A stretch of 64,000 nt of DNA, from contig NZ_FRCN01000001.1 of NCBI RefSeq assembly GCF_900142925.1, positions 682,001 to 746,000 of the forward strand, read 5' to 3'. Positions 1-7,633 of this stretch are shown in pieces. Under the pieces are notes generated by a model. The model made no database searches and was not told the origin of the DNA. It saw only the letters and a program-made list of their open reading frames with translations. Positions within the stretch are counted from its first letter, which is position 1. Each line of letters starts with the position of its first letter. This stretch comes from Chitinophaga sp. CF418 (GTDB lineage Bacteria > Bacteroidota > Bacteroidia > Chitinophagales > Chitinophagaceae). The position numbers and the translations under genes were made by a program.

Positions 1-37
1 TGTTCTCTGTCTGAACACGTATTGCTCCTTTCTGCAT
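1..37 (-). CDS. htpG: Molecular chaperone HtpG (Hsp90), N-terminal fragment
   Basis: Reading leftwards from an ATG at 37, twelve codons give MQKGAIRVQTEN before the window ends. This resembles the opening of bacterial Hsp90 proteins, where a short leader is followed by xENIFPIIKKFLYSD. If correct, this is the ATP-dependent cytosolic chaperone HtpG, divergent from the secreted protein at 360. The assignment rests on 12 residues recalled from the family, so another protein is possible. No exact TAnnTTTG box lies upstream. Confidence 0.5.
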   Translation of the reverse strand, partial: MQKGAIRVQTEN

Positions 38-359
38 GGGTGTCAAAATTTTTTAGAATCTTTATGACAAAGGATATGCCATCAGACATTAAGCTGACAA
101 ACTGTCCGGCGGAGGGATAAAACCAGCTCTTTTTATACTGTTGCTTCTTCGTTGCTTCTTCGTCGCTTCTTCGATACTTCTTCGACCAAGCGGACTTACC
201 TGCAGAAATGGCACTTTTCCGCCCACCGGCTTAACAAATAAATCATACGAACGGTCCCTCTACTCTAAGACAAATATTGTAGTTTTAGTGTCCTGACCCC
301 GGTGACTGTTGAGATGTATTATGTTTTTACCCAGACCCTCTTTCTAAACCTCTATTTAC
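38..359. other. Divergent intergenic region with an 11-bp tandem repeat
   Basis: This 322-bp spacer separates the putative htpG start from the secreted protein at 360. It holds the 11-bp repeat at 141-184. The nearest promoter-like string for the rightward gene is TAGTTTTA at 290-297, one base off the Bacteroidota -7 consensus and without a -33 TTTG. I saw no tRNA, small gene or terminator. Confidence 0.6.
141..184. repeat. 11-bp tandem repeat, four units
   Basis: Four head-to-tail 11-bp units are TTGCTTCTTCG (141-151), the same again (152-162), TCGCTTCTTCG (163-173) and ATACTTCTTCG (174-184). Differences are confined to the first three bases of each unit. The period equals that of the repeats at 3871-3987 and 59509-59592, although the unit sequence differs. 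No inverted arm was found. Confidence 0.9.
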
Positions 360-3300
360 ATGAAAAGACCTTTACTCCTTTTCTTTGCCGCAGTTTGTTT
401 TGCCAATGCCAACGCGCAGACGCAACCTGCTGCCCAGACGCTGCCTTATCAGCAGCCATTCAGTACTCTACCACCCTCATCCACCACCTATCCGGATGGA
501 TGGCAGGGTTGGACACTCTCCGGTTCACCTTCAGCCAGTTTTAACGTGCTGCCACCGGCATCCGACAAGGCCCTTGTATCAGGCAGCGCTTCCAGCACTA
601 CCAATGGGGTATATAATTACTCCGGAAAACTGGGCTTTCTCAATAGTGGTAGTGTGGATAACTCAGTGGTACTGGGATTGAATACCACTGGCCAGACCAA
701 TATTGCTTTCCAGTATGATGTGATGACGCTGCGTAACCCCTATGACGGTACCAGCAACACCCGCATCAATGAAGTGACCCTGCAATACCGCATTGGGAAT
801 ACCGGCAATTTTACCAATATCACCGGTGTTGAGTACCAGAACAGTACCACTCAGCAAACCGGTTCCGGCGTAACTACGCCGCTGGATTCCGCCCACAGGT
901 CACTTGTACTGCCATCTGCCTGCGATAACCAGCCCCTGGTACAGCTGCGCTGGGTAAACCGCCAGATCAGCGGGGCCGGCTCCCGTCCTTCCTTCGCCAT
1001 CGACAATATCATGGCAGGCAGCTCAGGGGCAGACGTAACGCCACCGGCTATTGACAGCCTGTTCCCGGCCAATAACAGCACCGGCGTATCACCAGCCTCT
1101 CAGCCATCCATCTTCTTCAGCGAAAATATTAAGGCGGGCAATGGCCAGCTGATACTGCATAACGTTACAGCCGGCACACAACAGGTATTCCCGGTGGATA
1201 GCGCAGCTGTGATCATCAGCAATAAGACCCTGACATTAGCCGTAACCCTGCAGCCGCAGCATAGCTACTATATCACGCTGGATGATGGTGCAATACTTGA
1301 CCTCAGCGACAATGTATTTGCAGGGATCACTGACAACAGCACCTGGACATTCAGCACCGGCACCCAGCAGTTGTCATTTGACTTCAACGCCTGCATTACC
1401 GGCAGCATCACCGGCGGTTTCAAACAATACAGTGTAACCGGCGCCCAGAAATGGGATTGCACCACCTTCGGACAGAATGGGAACGGTGTACAGATAAACG
1501 GCTATAGTGGCGGTCCGATAGAAAATGAGGACTGGCTGATCTCGCCTGCCTTCGATCTTTCCGGTTTTGACTATCCACTGCTGGATTTTGCCAGCCGGAC
1601 GGCATTCTCCGGCCCTACCCTCCAGCTAATGGTATCCACCAACTATGATGGCGCCAGCAATCCACATACTGCTACCTGGACACCGGTAAACGGACGTTTC
1701 CCGGCCCTGTTGTCAGATACCTGGACTGTTTCAGACAGCATCAACCTGGCAGCTTTCAAACAGCCTAATGTATATATCGCTTTTGTATATACTTCTTCCC
1801 CTTCCATTGGTGCTGCCCGCTGGACCTTAGATAACTTCAATATCACCAACAGTCCTGAAGCGCCTAAACCATCCCTGGATCTGAATACCCGCAGCATCGA
1901 CTTTGACTATGTTCCGGCAGGTCAATTATCAGCTCCGCTGCCATTTACCTTCCAGGCCAATGACTTTATTGACAGCCTGGTCCTCACTTCAACTTCAGGC
2001 TTCTCTATAGCGAAAGACAGCAATGGCGTATATAGCCAGTCGCTGACCTATCTGCCCGATTCACTCAACGGCCCACGTACCGTATGGGTGAAATTCCAGC
2101 CTGCTGCCGCAGACCAGAATTATACCGGCACCATTACTTTCGACAGCGACAGCATCCATGTTCCTGCTATTCAGCTTTCCGGCACTTCTCTCCGCTCGCT
2201 GAAAGTAGTGAACTGGAATATCGAGTGGTTCGGCAGCCCTGCACAGAACCCGGCCAATGACAGCCTGCAACAGGCCAATGTGACCACCATCCTCAAAAAG
2301 CTGGATGCAGACATCTTTGCACTGGCAGAAGTGGTAGATACCGCCCGCTTCAGAGCAGTAGCCAGTCAGATGCCGGGATACAGCTATATTATATCTGATT
2401 TTGGTTCTTATGCAGATAGTATTAAGGATGCTGACTATACTTCTGCCCAGAAACTGGCCTTCCTGTATAAAACATCGGTTATCAAGGGATTAAGCTCTTA
2501 TGGCGTATTACGCCGGGGTGGCAGCAGCGATGCTTATTATAACTGGTCATCGGGTAGGTTCCCATTCCTCCTGGAAGCCAGGGCTAAGCTGAACAACGAC
2601 AGCGCCCTGATCCGCTTTGTACTGCTGCACGCGAAAGCCAATACCGGCACTGCCGCAGATAAGATCGAATCCTGGCACAGGCGCAAAAACGGAAACCTGG
2701 AACTGAAAGACAGCCTGGATGCACAATATCCGACTGCCAACCTGGTGGTACTCGGCGATTTCAACGACGCACTTGACAAAACCATCACCACAGAACTGGC
2801 GCCGGATACTACCACTTCTTACATAGACTTCATTGATGACAGCATCCACTATAAACCGCTGACCCTGCCGCTCAGCTTACAGGGCCAGCAATCTACCGCA
2901 TCCTTTAACACGGTGATTGACAACGTACTGGCTTCCGATGAAATGGCCCTGAGCTACCTGCCGGGATCTGCCCGTGTAAGGAGAGAAGTAGAAAAACTGG
3001 TGAACAGCTATAGCAACACCACTACTGACCACTACCCCGTGCAGACAAGCTATAATCTGCACGTACTGGCGCATCCTGCACCGCTGGAAGACTTCTCTGC
3101 CGCAGTTGACACCGGAGATGTGAAACTGACCTGGAGTACTCCTTATGAGCTGAATACAGCCTATTTTGTGGTACAACGTTCCCGTAATCAGCAGCAATTC
3201 GAATCTGTAGACACTGTCGCAGCTCATGGCACGACTTCACTGCCAAACAGTTATGTAACATATGATACCCGTCCATGGCTGGGACTTTCTTATTACAGGC

Positions 3301-3623
3301 TGAAAACAGTAAGTCTGGACGGATCAGTCAGCTACAGCAGCAATGAAAGAGTGATTATTACACTTAAAGATCTGATAAAGAAACTTTTCTGGTGTATTTT
3401 TGGCCGCCAGTTGCAGGTGTATCTGGATATAGAAAAACCTGGACAGGCCATCTTACAGTTGGTTGATATGCAGGGTCACGTAAGACAGACTACACTAACT
3501 ACTGTAAATAAAGGAAGAAATATCAAGACATTGGATATCAGTAACTTGTCTAATGGTGTGTATATCCTGCGCGTACAGAGCAAGGAAGGCATCCAGACAA
3601 GCAAGATACTTGTTAACCACTGA
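360..3623 (+). CDS. Secreted endonuclease/exonuclease/phosphatase-family protein with Ig-like domains and T9SS sorting domain
   Basis: The 1087-residue protein starts with a signal peptide (residues 1-19, ending ANA before QTQP). A choice-of-anchor-type beta domain follows, then a Big_5-like Ig domain beginning near residue 227, a second choice-of-anchor J-like region (about 336-500) and a further beta domain (about 505-610). The EEP domain starts at VVNWNIEWFG near 616, with the catalytic-type motifs GDFNDAL near 800 and TDHYP near 888. The last 80 residues end in SNGVYILRV, typical of a type IX secretion C-terminal domain. The likely activity is an extracellular nuclease or phosphodiesterase, substrate unknown. 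The gene is monocistronic with a strong terminator. Confidence 0.85.
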   Translation: MKRPLLLFFAAVCFANANAQTQPAAQTLPYQQPFSTLPPSSTTYPDGWQGWTLSGSPSASFNVLPPASDKALVSGSASSTTNGVYNYSGKLGFLNSGSVDNSVVLGLNTTGQTNIAFQYDVMTLRNPYDGTSNTRINEVTLQYRIGNTGNFTNITGVEYQNSTTQQTGSGVTTPLDSAHRSLVLPSACDNQPLVQLRWVNRQISGAGSRPSFAIDNIMAGSSGADVTPPAIDSLFPANNSTGVSPASQPSIFFSENIKAGNGQLILHNVTAGTQQVFPVDSAAVIISNKTLTLAVTLQPQHSYYITLDDGAILDLSDNVFAGITDNSTWTFSTGTQQLSFDFNACITGSITGGFKQYSVTGAQKWDCTTFGQNGNGVQINGYSGGPIENEDWLISPAFDLSGFDYPLLDFASRTAFSGPTLQLMVSTNYDGASNPHTATWTPVNGRFPALLSDTWTVSDSINLAAFKQPNVYIAFVYTSSPSIGAARWTLDNFNITNSPEAPKPSLDLNTRSIDFDYVPAGQLSAPLPFTFQANDFIDSLVLTSTSGFSIAKDSNGVYSQSLTYLPDSLNGPRTVWVKFQPAAADQNYTGTITFDSDSIHVPAIQLSGTSLRSLKVVNWNIEWFGSPAQNPANDSLQQANVTTILKKLDADIFALAEVVDTARFRAVASQMPGYSYIISDFGSYADSIKDADYTSAQKLAFLYKTSVIKGLSSYGVLRRGGSSDAYYNWSSGRFPFLLEARAKLNNDSALIRFVLLHAKANTGTAADKIESWHRRKNGNLELKDSLDAQYPTANLVVLGDFNDALDKTITTELAPDTTTSYIDFIDDSIHYKPLTLPLSLQGQQSTASFNTVIDNVLASDEMALSYLPGSARVRREVEKLVNSYSNTTTDHYPVQTSYNLHVLAHPAPLEDFSAAVDTGDVKLTWSTPYELNTAYFVVQRSRNQQQFESVDTVAAHGTTSLPNSYVTYDTRPWLGLSYYRLKTVSLDGSVSYSSNERVIITLKDLIKKLFWCIFGRQLQVYLDIEKPGQAILQLVDMQGHVRQTTLTTVNKGRNIKTLDISNLSNGVYILRVQSKEGIQTSKILVNH

Positions 3624-3651
3624 TCTTTTTGAAAAAGCCATTTTGATCCAG

Positions 3652-3687
3652 GCCGGCCCGTATTGCAATACGGGCCGGCTTTTTTTT
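3652..3687 (+). terminator. Rho-independent terminator of the EEP protein gene
   Basis: A perfect 28-bp GC-rich palindrome (3652-3679, arms GCCGGCCCGTATTG) is followed by eight T residues. It lies 28 bp after the stop at 3623. Confidence 0.93.
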
Positions 3688-4160
3688 CCCCGCTGGTGTC
3701 GAAAGGCCCACCGGGGCATATATTCGCCTGATCCTCCCACGCATATCTTAGGTGTACGAAGTCAGGTATAAAATATTTATCTACTATAAATATTCTTCTT
3801 TTATAAACAAGTACAGAACAAAGGTTTTATATAACCTTTGTAAAGGTGCTACTATAGCATGTTTTCGGAGATAACCCATATATAACCCATATATAAGCCA
3901 TATATGACCCATATATAACCCATATTTAAGAGGTATGGGTTATATATGGGTTATATATGGTTAGATGATAGTTTATAAATGGGTTATAATAATGAATGCA
4001 CAGATATATCACTAGCTTTGCTTTGGTTCCGGGCTGACTATTTAGCCATAGCCGCCGCATTTTTCATTCTTATGCATTATGTTCCGCAATGGCTGGAATC
4101 GGGGGGTGCAACTCCAGGGAGGCGTCCCCCCACCCCCTAAAAACCAATCCCCCGCTTTTA
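3688..4160. other. Intergenic region upstream of rpsF
   Basis: Most of this region is non-coding. It contains the symmetrical 11-bp repeat array at 3871-3987. It also has a G6/C6 stem-loop at 4101-4131 (six Gs, 19-nt loop, six Cs) in a C-rich stretch. That stem is not followed by a T run, so it is unlikely to be an ordinary terminator. I found no supported small gene or RNA. Confidence 0.55.
3871..3987. repeat. Symmetrical 11-bp repeat array, five direct plus five inverted units
   Basis: Five direct units with consensus ATAACCCATAT occupy 3871-3925 in perfect 11-bp register. After a 7-nt centre (3926-3932), five units of the reverse complement ATATGGGTTAT occupy 3933-3987 in the same register, the outer ones degraded. 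The whole can fold as a long AT-rich hairpin. It sits between a terminator and the rpsF promoter, outside any gene. Confidence 0.9.
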
Positions 4161-4191
4161 TTTGCTGGTGTCAGCAATTTCAGTATCTTTG
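4161..4191 (+). promoter_or_regulatory. Promoter of the rpsF-rpsR-rplI operon
   Basis: TTTG at 4161-4164 and TATCTTTG at 4184-4191 are separated by 19 nt, an exact Bacteroidota housekeeping promoter (-33 TTTG, -7 TAnnTTTG). Transcription should begin near 4198. The leader then carries AGGGAAA as a ribosome-binding site before the rpsF ATG. Confidence 0.88.
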
Positions 4192-4234
4192 CACTCCTAA
4201 TTTTTTTTAACAACATTTAAAAACAGGGAAATTT

Positions 4235-4585
4235 ATGAACTACGAATTGATGGTGATTTTTACCCCTGTGCTGTCTGAGGAAGACTACAAAGCTGCTCAG
4301 AAAAAATTCGCTGATCTCATTAAAGAGAACGGCGGAGATGTAACGCACGAAAATCCCTGGGGATTAAAATCACTGGCGTACCCAATCCAGAAGAAGACCA
4401 CGGGCATGTACCTGGTACTGGAGTACAGCGCGCCATCCGACCTCAATGAGAAGCTGAAAATCCAGCTGAACCGTGACGAAAATGTACTGCGTCACATGAT
4501 CACAGCATTAGACAAATATGCTGTACAGTACAATGGCCGCAAAAGACATGGCGTGAACGCTGATTCTAAAACCGCAGAAGCTTAA
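4235..4585 (+). CDS. rpsF: 30S ribosomal protein S6 (bS6)
   Basis: The 116-residue product begins [18 protein letters not shown], the usual bS6 start, and carries the conserved [10 protein letters not shown] segment near residue 42. bS6 binds the central domain of 16S rRNA together with S18. The short charged tail after residue 100 is typical. The ATG at 4235 follows AGGGAAA at a good distance. It is the first gene of rpsF-rpsR-rplI, with rpsR four bases downstream, and no ssb gene lies between them as it does in some other phyla. Confidence 0.98.
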   Translation: MNYELMVIFTPVLSEEDYKAAQKKFADLIKENGGDVTHENPWGLKSLAYPIQKKTTGMYLVLEYSAPSDLNEKLKIQLNRDENVLRHMITALDKYAVQYNGRKRHGVNADSKTAEA

Positions 4586-4589
4586 AATT

Positions 4590-4856
4590 ATGGCAGTAAA
4601 ACAAGAAATTAAGTACTTAACCGCCGTAAAACAAGAGAAACGCGCGAAGAAATATTGCCGTTTCAAAAAGTTAGGCATCCGGTATGTGGATTACAAAGAC
4701 GCTGAGTTCCTGAAGAAATTCCTGAACGATCAGGGTAAAATGTTACCTCGTCGTATTTCTGGTAACTCTCTGAAATTCCAGCGTAAAGTAGCGCAGGCTA
4801 TTAAAAAAGCCCGTCAAATGGCTTTGTTACCTTACGTTACTGACCTTTTAAAGTAA
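4590..4856 (+). CDS. rpsR: 30S ribosomal protein S18 (bS18)
   Basis: The 88-residue basic protein contains the bS18 core: [15 protein letters not shown] near residues 23-37, a segment ending [16 protein letters not shown], and an arginine/lysine-rich tail [10 protein letters not shown]. It forms a heterodimer with S6 on 16S rRNA. Its start is 4 bp after the rpsF stop, so translation is probably coupled. Length matches the family. One cysteine (residue 23) remains near the N-terminus. Confidence 0.98.
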   Translation: MAVKQEIKYLTAVKQEKRAKKYCRFKKLGIRYVDYKDAEFLKKFLNDQGKMLPRRISGNSLKFQRKVAQAIKKARQMALLPYVTDLLK

Positions 4857-4917
4857 ACAAACCTACTGGTTTCCTGGTCTGAACCGGGTAATTAAAGGTC
4901 CTTAAAACTAATTAACA

Positions 4918-5364
4918 ATGCAAGTAATCTTAATACAAGACGTAGATAACCTGGGCCAGAAAAATGAGCTGGCTTCCGTTAGAAACGGTTATGCCAGGAA
5001 TTTTCTGATCCCGCAGAAATTTGCGGTAGAAGCCAGCCCTTCTAACCTGAAGCAACTTCAGGAGCGCCTGAAAGTGCAGAAAGCTAAAGAAGAGAAAATG
5101 TTGGCTGAAATTGCCAAAGTTGTGGAAGTGCTGAAAGCAGGTCCCGTTAAAATTGGCGCTAAAACCGGTACTTCCGGTAAGATCTTCGGTAGCGTAACTG
5201 GTGTGCAGATCGCACGTGCTATTAAAGAGCAGAAAGGTTACGAAATCGATCGTCGCCGCATCCACATCCTGGATGACGTAAAAGAGTTAGGTACTTACAA
5301 AGCAAGACTGGATTTCGGTAAAGGCAACGAAGCTGAACTGGAATTCGAAGTAGTAGCTGAATAA
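4918..5364 (+). CDS. rplI: 50S ribosomal protein L9 (bL9)
   Basis: The 148-residue product starts MQVILIQDVDNLGQKNELAS and continues with VRNGYARNFLIPQKFA, the N-terminal rRNA-binding domain signature of bL9. A charged connecting helix (about residues 45-75) leads to the C-terminal domain. Length is standard. It is the last gene of the ribosomal operon, 61 bp after rpsR, and is closed by a strong terminator 17 bp beyond its stop. Confidence 0.98.
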   Translation: MQVILIQDVDNLGQKNELASVRNGYARNFLIPQKFAVEASPSNLKQLQERLKVQKAKEEKMLAEIAKVVEVLKAGPVKIGAKTGTSGKIFGSVTGVQIARAIKEQKGYEIDRRRIHILDDVKELGTYKARLDFGKGNEAELEFEVVAE

Positions 5365-5381
5365 GACTATATATTCTTTCC

Positions 5382-5422
5382 AAAAAATCCCGTCTCGTTC
5401 TAAATGAGACGGGATTTTTTTT
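5382..5422 (+). terminator. Terminator of the rpsF-rpsR-rplI operon
   Basis: A 15-bp perfect stem (5382-5396 AAAAAATCCCGTCTC, 5406-5420 its complement) with a 9-nt loop ends in a T tract. It can also work on the opposite strand because of the matching A tract. Confidence 0.93.
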
Positions 5423-5434
5423 ATGCGGTTATTT

Positions 5435-5442
5435 TATATTTG
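5435..5442 (+). promoter_or_regulatory. -7 promoter element (TATATTTG) for the lipoprotein gene at 5452
   Basis: TATATTTG matches TAnnTTTG exactly and sits just behind the L9 terminator. The expected transcription start is only a few bases before the ATG at 5452. No clean -33 TTTG is present, as the upstream segment is the terminator T tract. The element argues against the longer frame opening at 5404, which begins inside the terminator. Confidence 0.6.
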
Positions 5443-5451
5443 CGCCATCAT

Positions 5452-6183
5452 ATGAAAAAGTATTTACCTCTATTTTTTATTGCAGGCATGATAGCCGCCT
5501 GTAATGGACAAGATATCAGTGATAGCGCTTCAGATACTTCACATATAGAAGAAGCACCCTCAATAGGAAAAGTACCTGTTAATACAGACACCTTCTCTGT
5601 CGGCAAAAAGTCTTTTACCATCCATCCGCTGGAACATTCCTCCTTTGATAAACTGCCCGATCCTGATTACGACAGTGCAGAGACCAACCTCCTGAATAAA
5701 GATAAAGCACATGTAAAACGTACCGGCGACGCCCTGGAGTTTGCATTGAATAATGGCGAGACACACACCCTTGCCAATAATACCAAAGAAGACGACAAGT
5801 ACTGTATCTACTTTTATGCCGGTTACCTGCCCGACATTCATCAATACCTCGTTTTTGGTAGTTACTATGAGTCCAGCGACTATGTGCTGATCAACGCCGA
5901 TAACGGGGATATCACGCATGTATGGGGCATCCCTGTCATCTCTCCTGATCATAGGTATGTTATATGCGCCTCGGTTGACCTGATCGCAGGGTTCAACAAC
6001 AATGGCTTCCAGCTATTCTCCTACCGCAATAATAAGCTCATTTCCGAGGGTGATGTGCAGTTTGACAAGTGGGGTCCGGGACAAATGAAATGGCTCGATA
6101 ATAAGACTATTGAGGCCGAATATGTCGTACTTGACAGTGATATGAATGAAGTGCCCAAACCAGTTAAACTGGTAATGAAATAA
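5452..6183 (+). CDS. Hypothetical lipoprotein
   Basis: The start chosen is the ATG at 5452 (MKKYLPLFFIAGMIAACNGQ), giving 243 residues. The same frame opens 48 nt earlier at 5404, but that start lies inside the L9 terminator and adds an untypical leader. A basic n-region, a hydrophobic stretch and a lipobox ending in Cys17 predict a lipoprotein. The mature part is acidic and beta-rich, without a motif I recognise. It lies tail to tail with the hydrolase gene, sharing a terminator. Function unknown. Confidence 0.82.
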   Translation: MKKYLPLFFIAGMIAACNGQDISDSASDTSHIEEAPSIGKVPVNTDTFSVGKKSFTIHPLEHSSFDKLPDPDYDSAETNLLNKDKAHVKRTGDALEFALNNGETHTLANNTKEDDKYCIYFYAGYLPDIHQYLVFGSYYESSDYVLINADNGDITHVWGIPVISPDHRYVICASVDLIAGFNNNGFQLFSYRNNKLISEGDVQFDKWGPGQMKWLDNKTIEAEYVVLDSDMNEVPKPVKLVMK

Positions 6184-6203
6184 ACGGATCTGTTTTCCGG
6201 AAG

Positions 6204-6236
6204 AAAAGGAACATCATGTACGGTGTTCCTTTTTTT
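6204..6236. terminator. Bidirectional terminator between convergent genes
   Basis: A 9-bp stem (AAAGGAACA at 6205-6213, its complement at 6224-6232) with flanking A and T tracts lies between the lipoprotein stop (6183) and the hydrolase stop (6235). It can serve both strands. Confidence 0.8.
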
Positions 6237-7152
6237 ATTTGGTATACCTGTCAATATGGGCGAACATCTTCTCTGCTGCCTCATTGACAACATCTGCTGG
6301 TATGGCATGCCAGCCCTTAAAGCTATAAAACTCATGAACAGCACCGGCCTTTTTAAGCATGCTGTCCATGGAGATGGCCTGTGAATAACGCGCCAACGTA
6401 TCTTCCGTACCATGGATCAGTAAAGCAGGCGGCGTTTGCCCGCTTATATAGGATATAGGACTGGAGGAATGATATAGCTCCGGCTTTTGTTGCGGTGAAC
6501 CTCCCAGTACATCTACAACCAGCGGTGCTACTCCAGCGCTGCCCTCGTCGAAAAAACGTTTCATGTCATACACACCCATTATACAGACCATTGCCCTGAT
6601 ATATCCCTTCTGATTATGTTTACAACCCTGCAACGCTGCCAGATGAGCACCTGCACTGGTTCCTATCAGTCCTGTGAGAGGGGAAATATGAAAGCTGTCT
6701 GCCCGGCTCCAGAGGTATTCCAGGGCGGCATTGATATCCTCTTCTGCCGCCGGAAAGATGTTCCTGCCATCTTTTACCAGCCTGTAATTCAGATTGACAT
6801 AAGCATAGCGGGCATCCCTGTTCTTCATATTGTTAATATGTGGGGTATAATCCTGCTTATCGCCACCTATCCACCCTCCTCCATGTATCAGAACCATGAT
6901 ATGGGTGATAGCAGGCGTTCGCCCGGCAGGCAGATAAATATCCATGACCTGCTGCGGATCTTGTCCGTAATATTCATTGAGTAATTCCAGGGCTTGCAGG
7001 GGAACAATGGTATCTGTGGGAGGTTGCTCTCTGGGCACCGTGTCAGCCGGGACTTGCCGTTCCAGTGGTGAAAACTTTGTACAGGCAGTTCCCAGCGTTA
7101 TGAAAGCCAGGAATATAAAAGCCCTGCAACAAACTATAGAAGAGACAGGCAT
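6235..7152 (-). CDS. Secreted alpha/beta hydrolase (esterase, BD-FAE/COG0657 type)
   Basis: The 305-residue protein has a hydrophobic N-terminus ending near a Cys at residue 24 (GTACTKF), probably a signal or lipoprotein leader. The oxyanion motif HGGGWIGG lies at 90-97, the nucleophile elbow GTSAGAH at 164-170 (Ser166), an acidic HGTEDT near 260 and the catalytic-type His in GWHAIPA near 285. These are the elements of the hormone-sensitive-lipase-like esterases that include ferulic acid esterases. Substrate cannot be read from sequence. It diverges from the small secreted protein at 7238. Confidence 0.88.
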   Translation of the reverse strand: MPVSSIVCCRAFIFLAFITLGTACTKFSPLERQVPADTVPREQPPTDTIVPLQALELLNEYYGQDPQQVMDIYLPAGRTPAITHIMVLIHGGGWIGGDKQDYTPHINNMKNRDARYAYVNLNYRLVKDGRNIFPAAEEDINAALEYLWSRADSFHISPLTGLIGTSAGAHLAALQGCKHNQKGYIRAMVCIMGVYDMKRFFDEGSAGVAPLVVDVLGGSPQQKPELYHSSSPISYISGQTPPALLIHGTEDTLARYSQAISMDSMLKKAGAVHEFYSFKGWHAIPADVVNEAAEKMFAHIDRYTK

Positions 7153-7237
7153 GCAGATGGGGATTATGAAGAGATCTACGTAATTACCCCCTCCAGAGAT
7201 GCAACAAATGCATTAACTTCCTTATAAATCCCCTCAG

Positions 7238-7630
7238 ATGAAAAACACCTTAAGAATATCATTGTTACTGCTGTCAGTCTTGACTTTCGCCTTCTCTGGC
7301 AGTCAGGCACAGGTACCGCAGGCCCCACTTTCCAATATTGAAGGTAATGCCCAATCCATTACCAATAAACTGAAAGCGGCGTTGACCTTAACTGAGGCCC
7401 AGCAACCAAAGATATTGAACACCGTTACCAACTTCCTGCAACAGCGGGCTACCATCCTTTCACTAAACAATAGTAACCAAAAAGCATACGATACCAAGCT
7501 AAAAAGCTTTCAGAACGGCTTCCAAAGGAAACTGAAAACAATCCTCACGCCAGAGCAATTCACTGGTTTCCTGGAGCTGAAACCAGTGAATAATGACATG
7601 ACCAACGTCCTGTCACAATTATTTTATTAG
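7238..7630 (+). CDS. Small secreted helical protein, Spy/CpxP-like in style
   Basis: The 130-residue product has a clear signal peptide (MKNTLRISLLLLSV, cleaved near GSQAQV). The rest is predicted helical, with two LT-type motifs: LTLTEAQQPKI and ILTPEQFTGFLEL. The LTxxQ spacing recalls the LTPEQ repeats of periplasmic Spy/CpxP chaperones, but similarity is only in style. It sits between divergent and convergent neighbours as a single gene, only 3 bp from the dipeptidase stop. Confidence 0.7.
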   Translation: MKNTLRISLLLLSVLTFAFSGSQAQVPQAPLSNIEGNAQSITNKLKAALTLTEAQQPKILNTVTNFLQQRATILSLNNSNQKAYDTKLKSFQNGFQRKLKTILTPEQFTGFLELKPVNNDMTNVLSQLFY

Positions 7631-7633
7631 CGA

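Noticed and set aside
302..544. Frame overlapping the start of the EEP protein
   Set aside because: It is an alternative frame of the secreted protein, with no start signal or homology.
3553..3771. Small gene at the end of the EEP gene
   Set aside because: It overlaps the T9SS domain and its terminator, so it is a chance frame.
3871..3987. CRISPR array
   Set aside because: Units are 11 bp with no unique spacers and no cas genes nearby, so it is a simple phased repeat.
5404..5451. N-terminal extension of the lipoprotein at 5404
   Set aside because: It opens inside the L9 terminator and spoils the lipoprotein signal.
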